From Eumeta japonica (taxonomy: Eukaryota; Arthropoda; Insecta; Lepidoptera; Psychidae), in assembly GCA_005406025.1 (NCBI GenBank), contig BGZK01000143.1:1-64000 (forward strand): 64,000 nucleotides of DNA. The letters are read 5' to 3'. The first letter of the stretch is position 1, and each line of letters starts with the position of its first letter. A program made the translations under genes and the position numbers. Positions 23,755 to 33,249 of the stretch are shown one piece after another. The notes beneath the pieces are model-generated. The model was not told the DNA's origin. It saw only the letters and a list, made by a program, of their open reading frames with translations, and made no database searches.

Positions 23755-24359
23755 AGCATTTCAAATGTCTTTACTTTATCTATTTCTCTTATAATATCAT
23801 TACCTCATTGTACAATTAACTCTAAAGTAATATAAGGATGTTAGAAAATATTGATCATTAAGTGTTCGCACTGTTTCTTTGGAAGCAGCAAAATGCAGGT
23901 ACCTAGTTACGATTTCATGAGAGTAAACCTAATTTTTCAGAACAAAAAAGTCGAAAGTTCACGGTTATGTTATATTCAGATACTAGGGACTGGTAGGTAT
24001 AAATTATGTAGTCAGTTGTACCTCTTGCAGTACCTCCATTCAACGACACAAGATTTATATATATAAAAAAAACTGCTTAATTATTATTTGCTCTTTGGTG
24101 CGTAATCAACTACTTTGGCATATAATGGGTTTTATAATTGTACACTTAAGACAAGATTATGAAAAGTTTGTCTTGTAACTTATCAAAACCAAATATTGTG
24201 CCGAAATTAGACGGACAATAGAGCAAATCATAAACTTAAATGCTGAATCATAATTTAACAAAATATTGAATCGTAAAATAGAACGAGATAAAAGATCAAC
24301 GCCACACACACACACATGTTTTTAGTTATTATATATACAAAATCTTCAAATATATATTA

Positions 24360-24490
24360 CAGTACAACGCGCGAAACTCTGCCGCTCCGAATTGCCTGCG
24401 AATGATGTAATGCGCAGGCTTAACGCTCCCCGACCCTTCTCCCCCGCGATCCTATTTTACGCTATTACGACGCTTTCGTAAATCACTTCA
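24360..24490. other. GC-richer intronic segment conserved in both copies
   Basis: The segment with CTCCCCGACCC and TATTTTACGCTATTACGACG is kept at 47753-47880. It resembles a dispersed lepidopteran repeat, but the family is not certain. It has no reading frame of significance. Confidence 0.35.
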
Positions 24491-25532
24491 TAGCGACAGT
24501 TTCGAACATTGTGGCTATAACCCCGCCAAGATAGATTGTTAACTTTACGTCTATGGTCCTCACATTGTGATTTAAAAAAATGTTTTTGCTACTGAAATGA
24601 AAGCTATGCGTAATAAATAATAATAATAAAATACATTATTTTAAATAAATAAGTTTTTTTTCGTATAGGTGTTACTATTTTTTCGGTGCCTGGCTTCCTG
24701 ACAAAGATTTTTTTTAGTATCTACTCGAAATAAAAATCTCAAATACGTAACAATTATAATTCTAATTTTTAAGGAGTATCAATCGTAATAAGGTTAAAAA
24801 ATAACACTGTGTATTACTGAATGTATTTTATTCATGTTCATATAAATTTGGCGTCCATTTTTGTAGTTTTATTATGATGAATTTTATTAACAAAATAAAA
24901 ATATCAATACACGCATTATACCTATTGCATTATAAGTATTTACACTAGAATACTATTTAAATTACTATGTTGTAGCATAAACTTTATAAAGTCGATAATA
25001 AACATTGTGATACGTGTTATTATACAACATAACATAAATGGACATTTAAAATATTTAATATTCACACATACTTCGTTTTACATACTGAAGCTTTATACCG
25101 ATCAATTGCCTCTTAATGTCACCATACTATAATGCGCATTTAGATATTCAATTTGTTTTCAAATTCAAAAAAAATCATAAGTCAAGCATAACTTTTGAAA
25201 CACTTCACTATAATATAAATTTAACATTCGTTTGGAAGGCAAGAAGAACGAGCGAGAAACTTAAGGGCAGCTCTTTTCAAATTGAATTCCGTAAAATTAA
25301 AATCAAAACAAAAATGTCACATAAAGACGAGATTGAGCAGGTTACGTCTATGAACATTTGTTCTCAAAATAATCGGAACAACTTTTATAACAAATAATTG
25401 TTTAAAAGTTATGTAAAATGTGTCCAAAGGTAAGTTTTGAATATTGTTAAATAAGCGCAAACAAAGCTCCATGAATGAGTTTGTGACATTATGTAATCGA
25501 CTGACATACATTCGCAATTTATTTTTTAACTT

Positions 25533-25625
25533 CTCACTATGATTATTTAAAAAATTAAAATTTATAAAATTACTGTATTTAGTCCGATTTTGAAAAATCG
25601 AGTTTTAATCAAATCTTGACGTTTT
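25533..25625 (+). mobile_element. Decayed fragment of the 7802-type TIR element
   Basis: The sequence starts TTAACTTCTCACTATG and carries AAAAATCGAGTTTTAATCAA followed by CTTGACGTT, matching the first 100 bp of the element at 7802 with many changes. The rest is missing. Confidence 0.55.
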
Positions 25626-26459
25626 ATAATTCTATAGGAATATATTTTGGCTATTGCTGAGTAATGTCTGTATTATAATAGTGATAGTATAAGATCATAC
25701 TTATTTAATAATAGGTTAGGAAGAGACCATAGATTTCCACAAGGTACTACTATCTTTGCATATCTGTCCTGCTCCACTGATATCTATGATCTTTACATGC
25801 TAGCTCATTCGTTTTGGGTGTAAATATTTGCCCTCTTTTTAATATGCCACCGATATGATTTGCATAGGATTTTCTATGGCGGTTCTTGACGAGTAAATAA
25901 TAAAACACAATTAAACGCTTAAGTTATAGCATAAGGTGCCATAATATATGATAAACATGTCATTCACTAAATATTTATTACAACGTAAAACAGTAAGTCT
26001 CCCCAAATCTACCAATATTTGTGAAAAAGGAAAAGGAATAAGAGTGAAAGGAAAACAATTTTGATATCGAATATATTCTCATAATCTGTTTGTTCTTGAT
26101 ATTGATACTGTGAAGATAGTTTATTACACCTAGTACTAATGATAAAATGCTACAAGTCGTTGAGATTTATCAATATGATAGAAATATGCTAAACAAAACG
26201 GCATAAGCGGTCGCTATGAATGCGTGTTATGCACTGACTCAATGTCTCAAAGATCCTGCAGGTTTTTTAAGTTAAATAAAAACGATCTTTTTTTATCGTA
26301 ATGAGGTCAAAATTACCCCAAGTGAAAATTTTGACGTTATAACGATACCCACTCGATCGTTTTAAGTTGACTTAATTATCTGCTGAACGATGGATCGTAC
26401 CTGATGCGCGCCGGCACCGGCATTTCTTTAGCTGGCGCCAACTACAATAATGACAATAA

Positions 26460-26532
26460 TGTGGTCGCCGAGTGGTCAAATGCGTTGCCTTCGAAACAGA
26501 AGACATCGGGTTCGAATCACGGACTTACCAAC
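26460..26532 (+). other. tRNA-Ser-like sequence, probably SINE head or tRNA relict (copy A)
   Basis: GTCGCCGAGTGGTCAAATGC resembles the A box and D arm of tRNA-Ser, and GGGTTCGAATCACG resembles the B box. The acceptor and T stems do not pair properly, so it is not a working tRNA. A better kept copy is at 50096-50165, with the fully canonical GGCCGAGTGG and GGTTCGAATCC. It lies about 260 bp upstream of desaturase exon 3. Confidence 0.5.
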
Positions 26533-26789
26533 TCTTATCGCATTAGAGCTAAATGCCTTGTTTCTCTTTATACTATTTCCTTTTTATTTCTATGTAGTAT
26601 ATAAACGCACACTGTTAATATATTTTCCATAACATACGTAAAGTAAAAGTAAATAAGAGTAAATAAGAGAGTAATACACTTTTTTTGTCTACATCTACAT
26701 ATACGTAATTATATTATGTAGACATTTAACCTAGAACCTGCCATGAAGCGCCGAATGTTTCACGGCATACCGTTAACATTGTCTACTAG

Positions 26790-26995
26790 AATACAATATT
26801 CGAGTGGGTGCGCGACCACCGAGTGCACCACAAGCACTCGGAGACAGCGGCGGACCCGCACGACGTGACGCGAGGGTTCTGGTTCTCGCACGTGGGCTGG
26901 CTCATGATGAAGAAACGCCCGGAGGTGCTGCGCGCCGGCCGCGCGGTCGACATGAGCGACATCCTGCGAGACCCTCTGGTAGCCATGCATACCAG
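26790..26995 (+). pseudogene. Desaturase A coding exon 3, histidine box II (open frame)
   Basis: After the acceptor CTACTAG comes a 206 bp exon encoding NTIFEWVRDHRVHHKHSETA, then DPHDVTRGFWFSHVGWLMMK and on to MHTR, split across the donor at 26996. It carries histidine box II and the FSHVGWL motif in a continuous frame. Its phase (68 codons plus two bases) matches exon 4 of copy B. Unlike copy B it has no internal indels, so it shows the likely ancestral form. Confidence 0.9.
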
Positions 26996-28920
26996 GTATG
27001 ATGTGATAAGTATAGAGTTGCATCATTATTTTATAAGAAATCAACACATTGTATTACCAAAACGACTATTACCGAGTGAGATGGCGAAAGACTGACTTTG
27101 GACACCAGCACTTCCAAACATATAGATGGGAACGAGGACTTCGCGATTGGTGTCCATTTACGTAATAGTTTCTTGTAATCAAATAAGTAAATAATATTTT
27201 GGTGGTATAAACCCTAAAAAGTCTTCAGTAAAAAATGTCCAATCCTTAGTTGGAAGATTATGTTTCTTAAATTGCTGTGGTGACGATGGATCGAGACAGG
27301 TGCACATTCTTTGCAAAATTTAATTCGATTTTCGGCTATCACACGTTTTATCTGAAACTAGTTATTTTGGCGCCAATATTAGTGTACCTTTGAGAAGCAG
27401 CCTCCTATAGCAAAACTTATTTGGAATAATCAGTTTGATTTTTTTTAGCTTTATATTCCTTTGAAAACAGATTTATCTCCAGAAGCATGTTCGTTTTCCA
27501 TATTTTCGAAAATATCATTCTTCAGTGTTACGATTTTCTCGTCAAATGCCCACACTGCTTAAGTTTTCAATATTTCTTAATCGTTGCTGTTTTACTCAAT
27601 TTTCATCGTAATATTAACCGCAAAGATTCTCTAAACGATGCCATCTTAGGAATTTATTTCCCAACCTGAATCACCAGCACGTAGTCAGTTTCTGGGTAGG
27701 AATAAAATATCTGTTGGAGGAAAGAGGAGGGGTGATGAAGGAGAGAGGAACTTGTTACTTCACATCTCTATTATGTGAAAGAGCGATATCTCACCGGCCC
27801 ATTTTAATGCTGCAGCCGGTTTGACCAGAGCATGGCTCTACCACAACTTGGGTAATAGGATGTGATGCCTTATACATATGTTTGCGTTTGTGTGCTCTTC
27901 GTGATTCGTGGCGTGTATATATATGTAAACGAAGGCCATGATCATGACACCACATTTAATTTGAATTTGCCGCGCATTTATTTACTTATGTCATTCGATT
28001 GCTCTTTGACAGATAGATGTGAAGGTTAAGTTTTAAATTGTCAAAGAGATACAATTTTCGAAGAAGCCGTTACGCTAAATAAAGAGAACCGAATCAATTA
28101 TAACGAAATAATAGCTTTAAATGTTGTTTCTTTTCCAGGTTAGTAATTTTAGTTATGTAAAATTGTATGGTGAAGTGAAATATTGTATGTAAAACATTAT
28201 TTGTAACAAAACATTTCTTTTCCAGAGAAACTCAATTAAGTTTTTATTTCAAGAACTAATAATAAATCACATTATATAAATACACGTCATTAGTCACTAA
28301 GATCTCGCAAATAGCCCTAACGATAGCGATGAAGGCTTTTCAAGTTTGCATAAATAAGCGACTACCCAGCAAAAAGTCGATTTACACAATAAAAAATATT
28401 TTCAACGTATCTTCGTAGCATCCATCTCGCACGATTTTGAGGTGATAGCATTGATGCCTTGATTTTGGTTTTTGACAATGAAATAAAGACTTATATAAAC
28501 TGCAGATGCCACTACAGAAATAAAATACATAGATATATTATGCAATTAAGTATTGTTGAAAGCGAACGTACTATATTACAATATGAAGTTTTTCTGTAGT
28601 GATTTTTTTTTATTTTCATATTACATGCATTTATTTACCTATCGATATGAATACATGAAATGCATTTATGATATTTTTATAAAATTTTGTTACAACTATT
28701 TATTCCATGACGCACCTAATCTATACTCATGATTACCAAATTCGTACTCTGACTGTCTATCATAAGGTGTCTCTTTGTTTGTTTGTCCGAGCTACTCTTT
28801 GAAATGGCATAGGGATAGACCATCCTCAACGAGTGTATATTGTCTTTGACTTATAATATTATTTTTAAGAAAAAAAAGAGTGCGAAGTGTTGTCTATCGT
28901 ATTATTTGGTTGGATCATAT

Positions 28921-29238
28921 AGTATTTGTACGTTACGTAACAATTTGGATTCAATCCATGACAGTCAAAAAGCACATTGAAACGACCGTCCTCTACGAGA
29001 GATAATATTCAAACGGGAATTCCGGGCGGAATTTTGATTTTAGAAATTCTTTTCAAGCTGAAATATCCCCGAATAGCACAGCATAAATTTCGTTTTAATA
29101 CTGACATTTGTCGCGGCTTCGTCCTAATCGGCACCGTGTCCATTAGCGCAATCACGATCGCAAGCGGTACAGGAAGTAAAGTCGAGCGTCGATGTTGGGA
29201 TGGATTAAAATCTAGAGCGGTACCAGGGTTAAAATCGA
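28921..29238. other. Highly conserved intronic island (copy A)
   Basis: These 318 bp match 55772-56089 with four transitions and no indels, far closer than the neighbouring intron. A reading frame without an ATG (28962-29252) crosses it, and three of the four differences are synonymous in that frame. The peptide, with FRFNTDICRGFVLIGT, is not a desaturase and is unknown to me. The far end merges into an AATC-type minisatellite, so a retroposon origin is possible. Confidence 0.7.
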
Positions 29239-29340
29239 TGCGGTGGAACTAAAATTATGTTGAAGAACGTGAGATGAGGAGTAATATTGAATCAAAATCA
29301 AGAGTACAATTAGAATCAAGAGCGGGGCCAGAAATCAAGG
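29160..29340. repeat. Degenerate AATC-type minisatellite (copy A)
   Basis: Loose repeats of GGNATCGAAATC-like words of about 6-12 bases run through here and in the matching place of copy B (56040-56340). The same word pattern occurs at 20960-21020, 38330-38660, 39130-39310, 39480-39670 and 44390-44510, and inverted at 9690-9770. Confidence 0.6.
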
Positions 29341-29691
29341 GTCTATGTCAGGGATAGGTTAATATAGAGGTAGGTATCTAAATTATGTATGTCAGTAAAC
29401 ATGGCATCAAAAGTAGGTGAGTGTTGTTAGTTTCTTTTTGAACTCATTTTAAGCCAGTTTTATCACATAGTAAGTAAAACGTGTTTCCAGGACAATGATC
29501 AAAACTTATGATCCAAGGCTTTATTCTAAGGCTAACCGCCGCAAAGCGTAAAAATTGCTAGTACAGCCATACGATTGTGGTATATTAAGCCATATTAAAT
29601 TTTTCACATAGTATCATCCCATAAATACGAAACCTTTAGTTTTGCAACAACAATTATAAATAAAGTGTTGCAATTTAATGCTTTGTTACAG

Positions 29692-29720
29692 GAACCCGGC
29701 TGTTGAAAACAATTTTATTT
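29692..29720 (+). pseudogene. Desaturase A exon 4 stump
   Basis: After the acceptor TTGTTACAG come 29 bp, with CCGGCTGTTGAAAACAATTT, matching the first bases of copy B exon 4 minus two bases. Similarity then stops and foreign sequence begins. The remaining 155 bp or so of the exon are absent. Confidence 0.8.
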
Positions 29721-29721
29721 A

Positions 29722-29868
29722 TAGAGGTTTACATTTCCGTTACTGAGGGCCAATACAGAGATTACTTTTAAGTTATAGAGGTTTTGGGCTCTGGGAAGGA
29801 ACAATTATTTTTGAAGTTATAGAGGGTTTTAAGTTACCGAGGTTTGAGTTATCGAGGTTCAACAGTAA
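29722..29868 (-). mobile_element. Terminal fragment resembling a pogo/Tigger-type TIR
   Basis: On the minus strand the end reads ACTGTTGAACCTCGATAACT, with further ACCTCGGTAACT and ACCCTCTATAACT repeats inward. Repeated GAACCTCGATAACT-type words are typical of pogo/Tigger ends. Only one end is clear, and no transposase remains. It adjoins the break in desaturase exon 4 and may be what broke it. Confidence 0.45.
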
Positions 29869-29881
29869 ATAACACATGTTT

Positions 29882-30007
29882 AGGTGTTCGACATCTGTCA
29901 ATCCTCTGTATCAATATTCAATCATTTGGATAGAGATTCGTAGTGGAGAGGCAGATTCGAGGATCAGCGGTGGGTTGCATGCTGCATGTTAATGCATGTT
30001 GCAGGCA
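29882..30007 (+). mobile_element. Half copy of the 353 bp TIR element
   Basis: This is the reverse complement of about 46741-46868, running from TAGGTGTTCGACATCTGTCA to GCATGTTGCAGGCA. Only one arm and its adjacent part are present. Confidence 0.7.
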
Positions 30008-30400
30008 AGCGTCTATAAAATGGCGAGTTGAACCAAAATAAGATAAATAAAACCGACCGAGAGCATGTCGGACCACGCTCAATGTGGGGTTCCGAAGTCG
30101 TCACTATAAAGAAATGCACTACAGATGACATTTATGTTATTGCACTTTTTTCCATATTTCCCGCACATAATTAAAATAAACACTTTAGTTACCTATAACT
30201 AGAAAAACCAGTAGGCTTATAGACTATTTACCCTTCAAATAGTGTAAACTAAAAAGTACTAGCAAAGAAGCGTATCTTCATGGCACATGCATCCTTTTGT
30301 TGAAAAGCGCAGTTTTTCGGCAATAACTCAAAAACAGAATATCCGATAATGTGCAAAATAATTTTCATTAACAGTATTTATTAAGCGTTACGTTTGTTTT
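30008..30400. repeat. Dispersed lepidopteran repeat fragment
   Basis: The words GACCGAGAGCATGTCGGACC and CGCTCAATGTGGGGTTCCG match a repeat seen widely in lepidopteran genomes, from general knowledge. CGCAGTTTTTCGGCAATAAC further on fits the same kind of element. No coding frame is left. Confidence 0.4.
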
Positions 30401-30669
30401 TTTTTTTGAGTGTATTATTTTAAAAATAAAGGGGGGAGACACAATTTATGCTATTTTTGGAGCGATTACTTCCGAATATGTTCACTTAGTCAAAATAAAT
30501 TTCTTACAAACCTTAAAGTGTTTACAAAAGAACTCGAATTATTACTCTACACGTTGATGTTGGGAGAATTTTTTTTTTTTTCCATTCATATTACATAGAA
30601 GTAATGTAGACGTTTTCATTTTTTGTCAAAATAAATTTTGACAAAACAAACAAACAAACAGGGAAATTC

Positions 30670-31000
30670 CAACAAGCCCAAATATGGTTAGGATATAGTG
30701 TTCTGTTATGATATGTTAACTCCGGTGCCAACCGTCAGGCTCCATCATCAGACCCTGAAAGCCAATTATGGTCAAAGTCCACTTAAAAAATTCTATTAAG
30801 CCCAAATAAGGCTAGACTACGTTGTTCTATTATGGAGCGCTAGTGCTTACCTTCCGTCTCCATCATCAGACACTGAAAATCACTCATGGTGAGAATACAT
30901 CTCAAGACAACTCTGACAAGCTCAAACACAACTAGGATATGTCATTCCATTATGGAATTCCTGTGCCTACCTTCTGGCTCCATCATCAGATCAGTTCAAT
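30670..31000 (+). repeat. Tandem repeat, about 120 bp x 2.7
   Basis: Three consecutive diverged units begin near 30670, 30790 and 30910. Each has an AAGCYCAAA start, a TTCTRTTATGG-like middle and a CTCCATCATCAGA end. A short CAAA microsatellite precedes it at about 30640-30660. Confidence 0.8.
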
Positions 31001-33241
31001 TATACCATATTATTGTAATGACTTAGGTCCTCGATAAATATGCAAAGATTTTAATTAATCTAATGGTTTACATAAAAAAAAATATTCACTTTATACGAAA
31101 TACGAATGACGGAAAATCGATCGTAAATCGATCGTAAATCGCTTGAGAATCGCTATAGACCAGTCTCGGTTTGAGAGCTTAATTTTCGAATAATTGCGAA
31201 ATCGCGATGCCTAACGGTTTTTTGAATTCAAATATGCGATTAAATTTCATTATGATAATTTAGCGATTTCATTGTAGGGGCAACACTCTTGATAAAAAGG
31301 CAATTAGCATTTAGAAATATCAACTTGGGAATTACTAAAATAATTTTAAAATCATGCGAAATCAGAAATCGATTTCTTACTTTAAAATCGAAAGTAAAAC
31401 AAAACTTTGCTCCTCGATCAACAGTAATTTAATTGAAGTTTTTATTAAAATTCTGCAGGCCGAAGATCCTTCTTGTCGGTTGCGAACTGGCGCAGATGTG
31501 TACCTGGTCCCTTACGAGATTATTCGATATTTTTTATTTAATTCTGTTAGTTTTATTAGGAACCCAAATAGTTGATCTGATTTCTCTGAAGAATTAGTGA
31601 TTAAAATGGGTCACGGTATGGTGATTTTTTTTTTTTGTGTGAATAATGAGCACTCTTATGACGTGATTTGAGTGACTTCAATAGAATTGCTATTGATATA
31701 ACTTAGAGCACGCAATAAGACTTTATTATTTGTAGAATTTTATGGTTAAGGTTTCATTGAAAACTACTAAAAAGTAAGGGATACGATTGAACTAGTTTTG
31801 CTGAAACTTTCAGTTTTTATTTCGTGTTGAACGAAATATGTTTCGGAACATAAACATGCAGCCCATCATTCGAAAGAAAGCAATGACTGTAAAATGTAAA
31901 TTAATTAATAATAAATTACGCCAAAAAATATAGGGGAAGGTGCGAGAATGCAGTTTTCAATTAACATGGAAAACGATGTCTTTCAATTCTTGTCAGATGC
32001 TTGCCAATGGTTACTGACAATAATTGAAAGTAAACGATACAACGAAACCCATGACTATACGTCTTTTTTTTTTGTACAATCGGTAAAGGCCAAAGCGGCA
32101 ACGCTAAGTTAAATAATGCGGAAGCCGTTATAATTGCGGACATTTCTTTCACAAAATCGAAGTGTTTCGTTTAATCTCAACAGAATATGAGGTACAGACT
32201 ATTATATTTTGCGTCCTCAATAGATGTTATTATTTTGAATTACTATAATTTAGTTCATTTATTTTAAATTCCAGTTCGTTTTGTTAGAAAATTATTACCA
32301 AAAAATTTTACTGTGCCATTTAATGCGTGATTGCATCTGGAAAATTTCCAAAAAAGTGAAGTACCTCATAAACAAATTGCAAAACTTATAAAAAAATAAT
32401 TAAAATAAAAGAAGATTGTAAATTTTATAAAACTATATCAAACTATTCCAATTATGGCAATCCTAACGAGCAGAAACTGGAAACTAAAAGGTTTACATTT
32501 GGAAACTCTATCATCAATATTTATAATTTTAATTTGGAAGTGAAAATAAGACAAAAAACGGGCGAAGGCGCTTCCGCGTGCGCTTGGTTGTTCAATTAGT
32601 GAAGCAAAAAAAATGTTTAGAACTGTTAAATCTGAATATTAGAACAGCAGAATTCAAATACTTTTAGTATATCCGAATGAACAAAATTCCGATTGAAAAT
32701 TTTTTTCTGCAATTTTGCAATTAGTAATTAATGTTTTTCTCTTATTAAAATTTTACATAAAATACCTAATAATTTGTGAACTAAATTTCTGAAAAAGCTA
32801 TAGAAATGATTCCTGTTGGTAAAACTGAAAAGTTTTTATTTGTCATTATTTTTTTTTAACATAGAAGACGGTAAAGAATATCAAATAAGCAATAGTCCAA
32901 TCGTTTCATTTTACCATTGTTACAAACTACTTAAAGATACATTTATTACATGTTTTACTCCATTGGTTTAATTAATTGTTACAAACAAACTCAATATTTT
33001 GGTAATATTCCATTTTTAAGTATAATCGTGATAAAAATTATTATTTTTAAGAAAAAAATTGTTTAAAAAATATTTAAAATGCAATTGTTAAATAATAAGT
33101 TTTGGCCACTCTCTAATAATAATAAGGAACTATTATATTTTATATCATTATTTCTCTTGCTTTTTCGTTTTCTAATAATTACTTTTTAAATTTTTATTTG
33201 TTTTTATTTAAACAATTAAATATTCACGTTAATTATTGTTT
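31001..33241. other. Non-coding AT-rich stretch
   Basis: Only short open frames occur. One at 31354-31575 contains ILQAEDPSCRLRTGADVYLV, which I cannot place. A small ATCGATCGTAA direct repeat lies near 31115-31145. No gene can be supported. Confidence 0.5.
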
Positions 33242-33249
33242 TTAAATAG
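33242..33249 (+). repeat. hAT target site duplication, left
   Basis: TTAAATAG immediately precedes the element end CAGTGGCG and is repeated exactly at 36213-36220. Confidence 0.85.

Larger units (their letters stand above)
14334..29722 (+). repeat. Segmental duplication, copy A
   Basis: Sequence from GAGCAGGTGTGTGCAAACGA at 14334 to the truncated desaturase exon at 29722 is collinear with 39892 to about 56550. Shared items, in order, are a mariner relict, a GC-rich islet, paired hairpins, desaturase exons 1-3, a 353 bp TIR element, a tRNA-like sequence, a conserved intronic island and the start of exon 4. Introns differ by substitutions and many indels, while exons are close to identical. 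Copy-specific insertions include element X (15045), about 1.35 kb at 15919-17290, and about 370 bp at 27918-28285. Confidence 0.92.
21198..29722 (+). pseudogene. Acyl-CoA desaturase, copy A (truncated)
   Basis: Four exon remnants are recognisable by comparison with copy B: 21198-21538, 22969-23112, 26790-26995 and 29692-29720. Histidine boxes I (HRYWCH) and II (HRVHH) are present, but box III and all of the last exon are missing, because similarity ends about 29 bp into exon 4. An extra base in exon 1 causes a stop after about 34 codons. Acyl-CoA desaturases are ER membrane di-iron enzymes that introduce double bases' worth of unsaturation, that is C=C bonds, into fatty acyl chains and need all three boxes. 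This copy cannot encode one as written. I saw no exon 5 between 29722 and 39892. Confidence 0.88.

Noticed and set aside
26460..26532. A functional tRNA-Ser gene
   Set aside because: Acceptor and T stems do not pair and there is no sensible anticodon arm, in either copy.
26404..26604. Open frame over the tRNA-like sequence
   Set aside because: It is not kept in copy B and covers a pol III-like element; no protein features.
31354..31575. Frame with LRTGADVYLV, considered as a host gene exon
   Set aside because: No splice sites in phase, no partner exons and no family I can recognise.
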